This document shows positions 1 to 6,438 of a stretch of DNA of 45,600 bases, piece after piece. Each line of letters begins with the position of its first letter. The first letter of the stretch is position 1. Origin of the DNA: a virus. Under the pieces are notes generated by a model. It was not told where the DNA came from. It did not search any database and was given only the letters and a program-made list of their open reading frames with translations. Made by a program: the position numbers and the translations under genes. Location of the stretch: positions 1 to 45,600 of the IMG/VR virus record IMGVR_UViG_3300046691_000114; one strand, written 5' to 3'.

Positions 1-127
1 AGCCAGATCGATAATCTGACCTTCACGGATGTTCAGGCGACAGCCCATCTTGGCAACGCTGATCCAGCCGAGCAGCCGGATACGTGAACCGCCAGTGACG
101 ATGACACGGCCCTTGATCGGTGCGCCC
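1..127. repeat. 127-bp direct terminal overlap of the contig (copy 1)
   Basis: These bases are identical to 45474-45600. The repeat lies inside one uninterrupted reading frame (the SSB gene), and joining the two ends restores that gene exactly. An exact 127-bp end overlap is what a de Bruijn assembler run at k=127 leaves on a circular contig, so I read it as an assembly overlap and not as the phage's biological terminal repeat. The unique genome is therefore 45,473 bp. Confidence 0.9.
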
Positions 128-474
128 TCAGCATCAAACCATTTGATACGATAGGGAGCGCCTTCCTTGGTCTTGCCGTAAGCCTTGAGCTTGAACAGAA
201 CGTTGCCGGTTTTCTCGCCGTCAGTTTCCTCATCCTCATAAGGCAGGTACTTCGGCTTAACGCCGGAATCCTTGATAGCCTTAGTGATCAGGTCAATGAG
301 GGGCTGCGCATCCTCGCTAGGGACAGCCAGCTTGGTAACAAGCTCGCCATCAGGATTGGGCAGTGAACGCTCAGACGCATCATCCCATTTGTAGGGCTTG
401 TCGAGCTTCGGATAGACGGCAATGCCGGGGGCAGTCTTGTAGTTGATGTAGGTTTTCTTAGTGGCCTTAGCCAT
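1..474 (-). CDS. T7 gp2.5-like single-stranded DNA-binding protein, N-terminal part (continues at 45473)
   Basis: The ATG at 474 opens a frame that runs off base 1 and continues at 45473 to the TAA at 45342-45344, giving about 201 residues once the 127-bp overlap is collapsed. T7 gp2.5 has 232 residues. The body is a compact beta-rich domain, and the joined C-terminus is a strongly acidic tail ending in Asp-Glu-Phe. That terminal-Phe acidic tail is the hallmark by which gp2.5-type SSBs contact polymerase and helicase. It coats ssDNA during phage replication and recombination. The start overlaps the stop of the upstream 60-aa gene (TAATG), so translation is probably coupled. Endonuclease I follows downstream, as in T7. 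Confidence 0.8.
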   Translation of the reverse strand, partial: MAKATKKTYINYKTAPGIAVYPKLDKPYKWDDASERSLPNPDGELVTKLAVPSEDAQPLIDLITKAIKDSGVKPKYLPYEDEETDGEKTGNVLFKLKAYGKTKEGAPYRIKWFDAEGAPIKGRVIVTGGSRIRLLGWISVAKMGCRLNIREGQIIDLA

Positions 475-656
475 TAGTCGCTTTCGTTGTGCATGATAAC
501 CGCACCGCGAATGCAAAGGTCAGCAGCGTTGGCATTGCGCCAACCGAATTGCCAGCCTTGCTTACCGTGTTCAATGAACGCGTATTCCAGCTCAACTACA
601 AAGCCGCACGGGGTTTCCCGGTATCGGGTTTCGCCGGTCAGGTTGTCGTCAAACAT
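474..656 (-). CDS. hypothetical protein, 60 aa
   Basis: The product is not recognised. I chose the ATG at 656 over a TTG at 683 because a purine-rich GAAAG lies just upstream and the ATG gives a short overlap with the preceding gene (stop at 649). The protein is acidic and has a Trp/Phe-rich centre (GKQGWQFGWRNAN). Its stop shares bases with the SSB start (TAATG). Its place between RNA polymerase and SSB matches the small class II genes of T7-like phages, but no function can be named. Confidence 0.6.
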   Translation of the reverse strand: MFDDNLTGETRYRETPCGFVVELEYAFIEHGKQGWQFGWRNANAADLCIRGAVIMHNESD

Positions 657-822
657 TGGCTTGCTTTCGCGGGGCGTGTTCAATCGCGGCTACGTGTGCA
701 GTCCGCGCTGTTTTGAGGATTTTGAAATCGTGGAAGCCAACGACAGGTTCAGCGCAGAGCTTGGCGATGTCGTTGTCAGTCTCCACAATGAAGCGGAGAC
801 GGTCATTCAGGCCCGGCTTCAC
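649..822 (-). CDS. hypothetical protein, 57 aa
   Basis: The product is not recognised. A GTG at 822 overlaps the stop of the preceding gene in a GTGA arrangement, which suggests translational coupling; the frame also contains an earlier TTG at 834. The sequence is a plausible soluble mixed alpha/beta protein with no membrane segment. It belongs to a chain of three overlapping small genes between RNA polymerase and SSB. Confidence 0.5.
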   Translation of the reverse strand: MKPGLNDRLRFIVETDNDIAKLCAEPVVGFHDFKILKTARTAHVAAIEHAPRKQANV

Positions 823-1013
823 AGCCGGTCCCAAATTCGTTGAATGTAGCCCTCCCGTTCAAAGCCGGGCATAATGGCCAACTCAGCTTCAAATTCGCTG
901 ATGGTCAGATCGGGCAGGACACCAAACGCAATGGCCTCACGGATGTCATCTTCGATGCTATCGGAGAAGCCGCAGGGGTAGCGTTCGGTCATAGTGCGTT
1001 CGGTATGGATCAT
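819..1013 (-). CDS. hypothetical protein, 64 aa
   Basis: The product is not recognised. The ATG at 1013 opens the frame; a second in-frame ATG at 992 is an alternative, and neither has a strong Shine-Dalgarno sequence. The protein is acidic and probably mostly helical. It is the first gene after the RNA polymerase and after the promoter-like motif at 1050-1066, so it is probably the first gene of the replication transcript. Confidence 0.55.
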   Translation of the reverse strand: MIHTERTMTERYPCGFSDSIEDDIREAIAFGVLPDLTISEFEAELAIMPGFEREGYIQRIWDRL

Positions 1014-1049
1014 AGGGATGAAGTTCCATTTGGCGTTTTGTTACGCAGT

Positions 1050-1066
1050 ATGGGTGTACGTGCCCC
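1050..1066 (-). promoter_or_regulatory. candidate phage RNA polymerase promoter, copy 1
   Basis: The minus strand reads GGGGCACGTACACCCAT followed by AC. The same core occurs at 3668-3684 and, with one change, at 21903-21919, always on the minus strand. This copy lies in the gap between RNA polymerase and the replication genes, where a T7-like phage needs a promoter. It does not match the T7, SP6 or K11 consensus, so the assignment rests on recurrence, shared orientation and location only. Confidence 0.45.
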
Positions 1067-1072
1067 CACCTC

Positions 1073-1102
1073 CGTAACTGTAACATTACTGCAACAGTTA
1101 CG
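1073..1102. promoter_or_regulatory. perfect inverted repeat, possible operator
   Basis: CGTAACTGT (1073-1081) and ACAGTTACG (1094-1102) form a perfect 9-bp inverted repeat with a 12-bp spacer, just downstream of the RNA polymerase stop and upstream of the promoter-like motif. Related ACTGTTACG elements lie upstream of RNA polymerase (about 3597-3609) and in the lysogeny region (6222-6236). It may be a regulator binding site or an RNA hairpin. It has no T-run, so it is not an intrinsic terminator. Confidence 0.4.
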
Positions 1103-1115
1103 AATATGCGGGGAT

Positions 1116-3578
1116 TTAAGAAAAGAAGAACTCAGAATCCAGAACGCCGGTCAGATCGAGCGTTCCACGGCTGGGCAGCGGGTCCAGCTCTAGGCCGGGC
1201 ATCAGAAGCATACGGTCCCTGAAATCCTCCAGAACGTCATGCTTCTCGTACATCTCCACAAAGGCAGGCCTGACGCACTCTTTCAGGAACTCCCCCATCC
1301 GAGCGGCGTGAACCCCGAAACTGTCGTGGATCATGCAGAACGATGTAATGGGCCGTGGCCGGGCTAGCGCCTTCATAACCGCCATCCTGAGCAGGCAGGC
1401 GTCCATAGAGTGGATGAAGTTAGGCGCTACCGCCGTGGCTGTGTCCTGAGCTGAGAGCCGCTGTGTCGGTTCGTAGAATGTCAGGTTGACCCGGCCATCT
1501 AGGAACGTGTCCACCCGTTGCTTTTTCAGCTCAGTGGCAAAGTGCCGAACAAGGAAGCCATCCGGGGTTACCCACGTCATGGCCTTCGCACGGGCTGGCC
1601 CCGGCTGTGCGTTGGCCAGAGCGACGTATGAACGGGCTGACTTGGTTAGCCACTTCATCGCCTCCTTGGCCTTGACCACCACTTCATCAATGGCTTGCCA
1701 GATCGATTGGCTCAGCAACGTGACGTGCTGCTGATCCTCTTCCCGTGCGTCCCGATCCCATGGCGGCATTATGCCGGTGCCGAACCGTTCGTTCAGAGCC
1801 TCCCGCGTATAAGAGAGACAGCTTTGGAACGTCCCGGCGTAGGGCACGACCATAACCTGACGCTTGGTTATCTTGCGGTCGATCCCGACGCTCAGCAGGT
1901 TGCCAGCGATAGGCCTGACCTTGGCCGGTGCGTTCATGAGCTTATCAACGGCTACGTCTGCAACGTCCCGGTACAGGTCTTGACGGTCGAGGCCAGGTAC
2001 AAGGTTGACAGATCTTCCGCCGATTTCATCACGCAACATCCCGGCATAATGCTGGAGGCCTGAGCATGTCGCATCAGCCGGGCAGACGATCCGGCTTTCA
2101 AAGCCGAACCCGGTGTTGGTGAAGTCCCGCCATTCAAGGCAGGCCCGCAGAAACTGGAACGGTTCGCCAGCCTCTAGCCATCGGACATCCTTGGTAGGAT
2201 CGTTCGCGATGCTGAGCAGCATTTCCTCGTTGTCTACGGCCCAATCAGCCCGTTCCTGTAGAGACACCTTGTCATTGCCCCAAGCGTTGGCAGCAATGAT
2301 CCCGAGCCAGCAAGCGCCCTCATCGTCAACGATGGTTTCGGTACGGCTGAAATCGAGAAGGCATTTCACATAGTCAGGCCCCTGAGGATTCAGGAACGCT
2401 GCGACAGGGTAAGCCCGGCCCCGGCTGTCGAGCTGGTGACCGTAATATACGGTGTCGAAGTTCTTGAACTTCTCAGCCAGCCCCATGGTCATGAGGACAG
2501 CCTGCCGCTTGGCGATCATTTCCCGGTTAGCCGTATGGATGCGAAAGCAGACAAGGTTGTGAGCCTTGGTGACTTCCTCATCGGTACGGTAGCCCTCAGG
2601 TTCAGGGGGCAGGGGTGTAGGGTTCGCTTGTGGCAAGCCTGCGATACCGCCGCCACGTTCACGCATCGCCCATGTCAGCACCGCTAGCATGGTCTTATTG
2701 ATCCTGAACGGGGATTCCTGCAACGCGTTCACTGCCGGGACTATCTGTGACCAATCGCGGGTCAGCATCTCCTCAGCATCCTTGCGCCCGGTTCGCTTTA
2801 CGAGCGGGTATTTCTTCACGGCCTCGCTGAGGTAACCACCACGGAAAAGGTTCTCCAGCGACCACGGCTTAGGTGTCACCACCATCGGCTTGTAGAGGGT
2901 GTAATCCAGCACCCTCCGTTCCATCATGGATTGAATGTGAGCTGTGAAGTCCTCAGTAGGGTCAACGAAGTGGCTTTCCTTGTCCGCCAAGATCAGGCCG
3001 GTACTGTCCCGAAACCAGACCATGAGGGCGTAGCCGATGACCAGCTTTTCACGGGTTGACCACGTTTCCCATGACAGTTGCTCAGCGTGGAAATAGTTCT
3101 TGATGGTTCGCTTACGCCAAGCGCGGGGATAGGAACGCTTGTCAAACTGCATCATGAGTTTCTTGAGCAGGTTCCGACGTTCCTTGACGCTGGCAAAGTG
3201 TCGGATGCGCAGCTCATCATGGATGATGTCACCAATCCGAATGGACACGGTAACGCGCTTGGCCCGGTTACCCTTGCGGGTCATGACGGTGTTGAGCAGG
3301 CTCTTAAGGGTCAGATGGGCAATAACCTCAGGCTCTAGCCCGGTCTCCACCAAGGCCCGCAGTGCCCGCGTATGCGAGCCGGGCTTGCCGGGTTCATAGG
3401 AGGTCAGCTTATCGACCACCACGCGGACAAACCCATGGGTAAGGGTATGGTGGTAAATCTTGCCGGTCTTGGATTCAGTCCATTCCTCGCGCTTGATGGT
3501 CTTACGCGTATCGGCTTCCTGACGCTGCTTAGCCTCAGCCAGCATTGCGCTTTCGATACCTTCTTGAATTGCCAGCAT
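1116..3578 (-). CDS. T7-type single-subunit DNA-directed RNA polymerase
   Basis: This 820-residue protein (T7 gp1 has 883) transcribes the phage middle and late genes. Hallmarks of the family are visible: motif A with catalytic Asp about 502 in PADATCSGLQHYAGML, motif B with Lys about 572 in ITKRQVMVVPY, and motif C with Asp about 752 in CMIHDSFGV. The C-terminus ends LDSEFFFS, the equivalent of the T7 'foot' FAFA. The N-terminal promoter-contacting region is shorter and divergent, so a promoter unlike T7's is expected. I chose the ATG at 3578; the frame upstream is open but contains the terminator at 3611-3658. An ACTGTTACG element sits just before the start, which suggests repression of this gene as part of the lysis-lysogeny decision. 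Confidence 0.97.
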   Translation of the reverse strand: MLAIQEGIESAMLAEAKQRQEADTRKTIKREEWTESKTGKIYHHTLTHGFVRVVVDKLTSYEPGKPGSHTRALRALVETGLEPEVIAHLTLKSLLNTVMTRKGNRAKRVTVSIRIGDIIHDELRIRHFASVKERRNLLKKLMMQFDKRSYPRAWRKRTIKNYFHAEQLSWETWSTREKLVIGYALMVWFRDSTGLILADKESHFVDPTEDFTAHIQSMMERRVLDYTLYKPMVVTPKPWSLENLFRGGYLSEAVKKYPLVKRTGRKDAEEMLTRDWSQIVPAVNALQESPFRINKTMLAVLTWAMRERGGGIAGLPQANPTPLPPEPEGYRTDEEVTKAHNLVCFRIHTANREMIAKRQAVLMTMGLAEKFKNFDTVYYGHQLDSRGRAYPVAAFLNPQGPDYVKCLLDFSRTETIVDDEGACWLGIIAANAWGNDKVSLQERADWAVDNEEMLLSIANDPTKDVRWLEAGEPFQFLRACLEWRDFTNTGFGFESRIVCPADATCSGLQHYAGMLRDEIGGRSVNLVPGLDRQDLYRDVADVAVDKLMNAPAKVRPIAGNLLSVGIDRKITKRQVMVVPYAGTFQSCLSYTREALNERFGTGIMPPWDRDAREEDQQHVTLLSQSIWQAIDEVVVKAKEAMKWLTKSARSYVALANAQPGPARAKAMTWVTPDGFLVRHFATELKKQRVDTFLDGRVNLTFYEPTQRLSAQDTATAVAPNFIHSMDACLLRMAVMKALARPRPITSFCMIHDSFGVHAARMGEFLKECVRPAFVEMYEKHDVLEDFRDRMLLMPGLELDPLPSRGTLDLTGVLDSEFFFS

Positions 3579-3610
3579 GTCCGTAAACCCCGCATAAGCG
3601 TAACAGTTGG

Positions 3611-3658
3611 AAAAAAGAAAGCCCCTTGCTTCACCAAGGCTAGGTAATGCAAAGGGCT
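3611..3658 (-). terminator. intrinsic terminator upstream of RNA polymerase
   Basis: On the minus strand the 10-bp stem AGCCCTTTGC / GCAAGGGGCT (one G-U pair) is followed by TTTCTTTTTT. It lies between the 89-aa gene and RNA polymerase and directly downstream of the promoter-like motif at 3668-3684. RNA polymerase expression must therefore read through it or start in the 30 bp after it. It could act as an attenuator. Confidence 0.8.
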
Positions 3659-3667
3659 GATATGTAG

Positions 3668-3684
3668 ATGGGTGTACGTGCCCC
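3668..3684 (-). promoter_or_regulatory. candidate phage RNA polymerase promoter, copy 2
   Basis: The 17-bp core is identical to the copy at 1050-1066 and directly abuts the stop codon of the 89-aa gene. The distal flank CCTGAG is shared with copy 3 at 21903-21919. If it is a phage promoter, it would place RNA polymerase under its own control through the terminator at 3611-3658. Confidence 0.45.
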
Positions 3685-3954
3685 TCAGGCCGCGATTGCC
3701 ATGGGGATCAGGTCCGGCGTGTTCCACAATTCGTCAAGGAAATCCTGAACACCAGCAAACTTGGTGTTGTCGTTGAACACCCGGAACCCGACTTTGGGAT
3801 GGGGGACATCGGCATGCCGCAGAATGAAATAGATGACGTGGTGAGAGTGGAAAGTGGCCCGCCGCACAATCTCCAATGCGCCGGGTAGGGGGTACTCATC
3901 GAGGTAATCAAGCATTGAACCAACCCCGATTTCGGTATGAACGGCGTCCAACAT
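3685..3954 (-). CDS. hypothetical protein, 89 aa
   Basis: The product is not recognised. The ATG at 3954 gives a soluble, slightly acidic protein with mixed helix and strand (segments VIYFILRH and KVGFRVFND). It is a single gene isolated between two intrinsic terminators (4161-4205 upstream and 3611-3658 downstream), so it must have its own promoter in 3955-4160. The position immediately before RNA polymerase is where T7-like phages keep host-takeover or regulatory proteins, but no function can be assigned. Confidence 0.65.
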   Translation of the reverse strand: MLDAVHTEIGVGSMLDYLDEYPLPGALEIVRRATFHSHHVIYFILRHADVPHPKVGFRVFNDNTKFAGVQDFLDELWNTPDLIPMAIAA

Positions 3955-4160
3955 TGCGAAATTCCATTGTGCGCAGCAGCGTAACGTTTACACTTCTGTT
4001 GCCCCAACAATGCCGCAAAGGACTCGCATTTGTGAATACTTATTTAAGACACTCTGAGAACATTAGGGGAACTGTTGCTGATTCGTCACGAATCGAGGTT
4101 AACGCTGCACAACCCATAGGTTGTAAAAACGTCTGTGCCGTCGCGAGCCTCGTAGGCCCA
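3955..4160. other. non-coding region with two short inverted repeats, between integration site and RNA polymerase block
   Basis: I see no convincing gene in this stretch. It contains the inverted repeats GATTCGTCACGAATC (4080-4094) and ACAACCCATAGGTTGT (4109-4124), neither followed by a T-run. It flanks the half-tRNA sequence, so the repeats could be integrase arm or accessory-protein sites. It must also hold the promoter of the 89-aa gene; I find no clear sigma-70 match. Confidence 0.45.
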
Positions 4161-4205
4161 AAGAAAAACGCCGCAAACCGCTATTTTCATAGGGTCTACG
4201 GCGTT
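4161..4205 (-). terminator. strong intrinsic terminator after integrase and attP
   Basis: The minus strand folds into a stem of about 17 bp, AACGCCGTAGACC with GGTTTGCGGCGTT plus CTAT/ATAG closed by a GAAA tetraloop. It has one bulged C and several G-U pairs and is followed by TTTTTCTTT. It insulates the integrase transcript from the RNA polymerase region. After integration it would lie immediately downstream of the truncated tRNA half at one prophage junction. Confidence 0.85.
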
Positions 4206-4227
4206 CTAAGTGATTGAAAATGCTAGC

Positions 4228-4265
4228 TTTTGCAGACCGGCGCGTAACCATTCCGCCACATGGCC
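4228..4265 (-). other. attP candidate: 5' half of a tRNA-Cys gene
   Basis: Read on the minus strand this is a tRNA-Cys from its first base to the anticodon loop: acceptor GGCCATG, D-arm TGGCGGAATGGTTACGC, anticodon 5' stem CCGGT and loop CTGCAAA. The tRNA match stops there; the 3' stem, T-arm and acceptor are missing. It lies 35 bp downstream of the integrase stop, the usual place for attP. The sequence differs from the phage's own complete tRNA-Cys (13184-13257) in acceptor and anticodon stems, so it probably copies the host gene. Integration site and crossover are inferred. Confidence 0.7.
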
Positions 4266-4299
4266 CCTTCCGAAAGGCCAAGGAATTGCAGAGGGTTAG

Positions 4300-5520
4300 C
4301 TACTTTTTCGTTACGCTTCTGTTTATGAACGCGCTGGCACTGGTGCCAACTGTTCTAGTCTTGTTCGCCTTGATGTTCACAACCTTGGGGTTGTCTGGCG
4401 GCACTGTCCCACGCTGGCGGTTACGCGTGATCGTTGCGAACCCTTCGCGCTTGTCGTCAGCGTTCAAGTGGATGTAGCGAGCCGACGTTCCGGGGTTTGT
4501 ATGGCCCAAGGTATCCATGAGCTGGATGGTTCCATACTTGGCTTTCTTCACCAGCCGGGTAGCTGTCGTATGGCGAGCGGTATAGGCGACAACGCCATCC
4601 CTCTTGCCGACACCATCCTTGCCGCCGACAGGCAGGCCCGCCGCCTCACGCGCCTTATCAAAGGCATGCCGCCAAGTGTGGTAATTGGCCAGCCCTGACC
4701 ACGGGGCCTCCCATCCGAGCGACGCGTTCTCTCTGAGGATCATTTCAACCTCATGAGACATGGGCAGGGATCGAGGGCGGTTGGTCTTGGTTTTCCGAAA
4801 CGTGACCGTCTTTTCCTCAAAGTCGCAGTCCTGCCAAGTCATATGCATGCACTCGGAGTAGCCACGGCTTGCCGTCTCGCTGAGGAAAATCCAGAACGAT
4901 TGGAACTTGCGAACCCCGGCCCCATACTTCCGAGCCGCGCGGACAACGATTCCCTCCTTGCCCTGAATGCCGGTCTGTAGCCACGTCGTCTCGGTGCGCT
5001 CAGTGGTCTCCTCAGGGAGGGCGTTGAGGATGGCGTCCTCTTGAGCCTCAGTGAGGATGTAGGAGCGCTGAGCGTAGGTGTCGCGCTTGCGCTCTATCTC
5101 AGGGACCGCAGGAATGATCCCGTTTTTCTTCGCCCGCTTCATCAGCTTGGACAAGGCGTCCAACTTGTTGGCGATGGTGTTTAGGCTGTTGCCTTTCTTC
5201 TTCCAGTGCGCGGTCAGCTTATCGACCGTGTTAACCCCCACGTCATGGATGCTAGTCGGTGCCCCAATCAGCTCAATCAATTCGTTGACGCGGTACTGAA
5301 CAGAGCTGTCCCGGCTAACATCCTCTGGCCAGCAGAGCGGGGCCAGCTTGTGGAACACCCGGCCAACGGTCTGGTGTTCGCCGTGAACTAGAACCTTCTG
5401 CTCAAAGAGCTTCGCTTGCTCCTCAGTGCGAAATTGGAAGCGTCGCCGCTTGCCGTTGTCGTCAAGGCCATCGGCTTGGAACCGCACCTTTCCTGTAGTG
5501 AGAACTCGCTTTCTGACCAT
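4300..5520 (-). CDS. int: tyrosine recombinase / phage integrase
   Basis: This 406-residue site-specific recombinase catalyses integration at the tRNA-Cys-like site just downstream. The catalytic residues visible are Arg about 219 (SRGYSE), Arg about 316 followed by His (YTARHTTATRL), His about 340 (LGHTNP) and the nucleophile Tyr about 349 (SARYIHL). Box II reads YxxR where most members have HxxR. The N-terminal 150 residues look like arm-binding and core-binding domains. The start at 5520 overlaps the stop of the small membrane gene upstream (TAATG), so I rejected the longer frame to 5598. It is the last gene of a five-gene minus-strand lysogeny transcript. No separate excisionase is recognised. 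Confidence 0.95.
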   Translation of the reverse strand: MVRKRVLTTGKVRFQADGLDDNGKRRRFQFRTEEQAKLFEQKVLVHGEHQTVGRVFHKLAPLCWPEDVSRDSSVQYRVNELIELIGAPTSIHDVGVNTVDKLTAHWKKKGNSLNTIANKLDALSKLMKRAKKNGIIPAVPEIERKRDTYAQRSYILTEAQEDAILNALPEETTERTETTWLQTGIQGKEGIVVRAARKYGAGVRKFQSFWIFLSETASRGYSECMHMTWQDCDFEEKTVTFRKTKTNRPRSLPMSHEVEMILRENASLGWEAPWSGLANYHTWRHAFDKAREAAGLPVGGKDGVGKRDGVVAYTARHTTATRLVKKAKYGTIQLMDTLGHTNPGTSARYIHLNADDKREGFATITRNRQRGTVPPDNPKVVNIKANKTRTVGTSASAFINRSVTKK

Positions 5521-5627
5521 TAGCCGGGAACTCCTGATTGGATAGAGAAATACCAGAACATTGAAGCGGCGATGGCTCCTGCAATGAAGAAGGCCCATCG
5601 GGTCGATTGCTCGTCTTTGCTAGCCAT
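5520..5627 (-). CDS. small membrane protein, 35 aa
   Basis: The ATG at 5627 is preceded by AGGGAG (AGGGAGAACA-ATG). A charged N-terminus is followed by one hydrophobic segment, WAFFIAGAIAASMFWYF, and a short tail. The stop overlaps the integrase start (TAATG). The function is unknown; it is one of several single-span microproteins in this genome. Confidence 0.65.
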   Translation of the reverse strand: MASKDEQSTRWAFFIAGAIAASMFWYFSIQSGVPG

Positions 5628-5641
5628 TGTTCTCCCTGTTG

Positions 5642-5728
5642 TTAGCGCTTGTGAAAGAAACCGATCACCGTGCCAGCGCATGCAGCGGCGAGGAAGTGAA
5701 AGAGGATGAGGCCGAACAGCGCTATCAT
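5642..5728 (-). CDS. small membrane protein, 28 aa
   Basis: An ATG at 5728 overlaps the stop of the winged-helix regulator (ATGA), and the frame ends in TAA at 5642. Almost the whole peptide is one hydrophobic span (MIALFGLILFHFLAAACAG) ending in a basic FFHKR. Start-stop coupling and the membrane pattern support a real gene despite its size. The function is unknown. Confidence 0.55.
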   Translation of the reverse strand: MIALFGLILFHFLAAACAGTVIGFFHKR

Positions 5729-6078
5729 TCGGCAGCCCCCTTGGCTTTTGCGCTGGCTTTGCTTGCCTCACGTAAGCTTTCGTAGAAGGCCTGCCCCTTA
5801 GGAGTGAGGGTCAACTCCTTGTAGCGGCGGTCATCGTAGTTTTCGACACGTTGGATGAAACCGAACCCGGCTTCACGATCATAACGACGGTCGCACCAGT
5901 AGCTCACGTTGCGGCTACAAGAAGCGTTTGAAAGTCCTAGCTCCTCCTCAATCTCTTTCTGATTGCAGCGTCCACGAGAAGCCACTGCGAGGAAAACGGC
6001 GAGGGTTGTGATGTTGATTTCTGAGGGTATTTCCGAGCGGAGAAAGTCAATAGATCGGGCCAGCGAATGCACTGACAT
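5725..6078 (-). CDS. winged-helix (MarR-like) transcriptional regulator
   Basis: This 117-residue protein has the layout of a MarR-like winged helix: an N-terminal helix, then a helix-turn-helix (about 30-65, QKEIEEELGLSNASCSRNVSYW), then a wing rich in Arg and Tyr (YDDRRYKELTLTPKGQAFY). The phrase LTxxG near the end of the wing is typical of MarR-type domains. I chose the ATG at 6078 because AAAGGA lies 9 nt upstream; a GTG at 6105 is weaker. As the gene directly ahead of the two membrane peptides and integrase, it is a good candidate for controlling integration or its own promoter. Whether it activates or represses is unknown. Confidence 0.75.
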   Translation of the reverse strand: MSVHSLARSIDFLRSEIPSEINITTLAVFLAVASRGRCNQKEIEEELGLSNASCSRNVSYWCDRRYDREAGFGFIQRVENYDDRRYKELTLTPKGQAFYESLREASKASAKAKGAAE

Positions 6079-6151
6079 ATGAGCGAGTCCTTTGCACGGT
6101 TGCACGGTTGGTCTTGGGGAGCATTTGAAGGGTCCGGTACAGGACGCATTA

Positions 6152-6182
6152 AGTATACGTGAGGAGGCGTCGAAGGTTACAA
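6152..6182 (-). promoter_or_regulatory. candidate host-type promoter for the regulator-integrase operon
   Basis: On the minus strand a TATACT -10 box (6152-6157) lies 19 bp after TTGTAA, in a 183-bp gap just before the winged-helix regulator. The -35 is weak and the spacing long. The TTGTAACC overlaps a sequence related to the CTGTTACG element at 6222-6236, consistent with regulation at this site. Confidence 0.35.
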
Positions 6183-6221
6183 CTTAGGTACTGCAATACT
6201 CAACCTAAAGCCGTTCTCTAG

Positions 6222-6236
6222 CTGTAACTGTTACGG
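6222..6236. promoter_or_regulatory. palindromic operator candidate GTAACTGTTAC
   Basis: The sequence TGTAACTGTTACGG contains the perfect palindrome GTAAC-T-GTTAC. The same half-site occurs next to the RNA polymerase gene on both sides (1073-1102 and about 3597-3609). A shared element at the polymerase and at the lysogeny promoter region suggests binding by one of the phage regulators; this is inference. Confidence 0.4.
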
Positions 6237-6261
6237 AAGTGCGTTTCAAGGCTTCTCTCAA

Positions 6262-6438
6262 TTATGCCTCAAATTGATACGGTCGTTCAGGTCCGGGGCT
6301 GTTCAAGTTGGTCACTTCCCAATTAGAGGCAACGTCCTCATTCTCGTTGGCCTTGGCGTACTCCTCAGCCTCCTTTCGGGTCTTGAATGGCCCGACAAAT
6401 TCCATTTGGGAGAGTTTCCCTGACGCTATGATCCACAC
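6262..6438 (-). CDS. hypothetical protein, 58 aa
   Basis: A GTG at 6438 with AAAGG 9 nt upstream opens a 58-codon frame. The sequence has the pattern of small proteins that read 'MEFVGPFKTRKEAEEYAK': a beta strand, then a helix with a run of Lys/Glu. Many phages carry such short beta-alpha proteins of unknown role. It is the first minus-strand gene facing the divergent plus-strand regulator cluster. Confidence 0.6.
   Translation of the reverse strand: MWIIASGKLSQMEFVGPFKTRKEAEEYAKANENEDVASNWEVTNLNSPGPERPYQFEA

Noticed and set aside
3876-4217. 113-aa plus-strand frame in the integration region
   Set aside because: It overlaps a supported minus-strand gene and non-coding repeats and stands alone on the plus strand in this part.
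4099-4281. 60-aa minus-strand frame across the half-tRNA and terminator
   Set aside because: It overlaps the tRNA-like sequence and the terminator stem, has no ribosome site and no plausible protein pattern.
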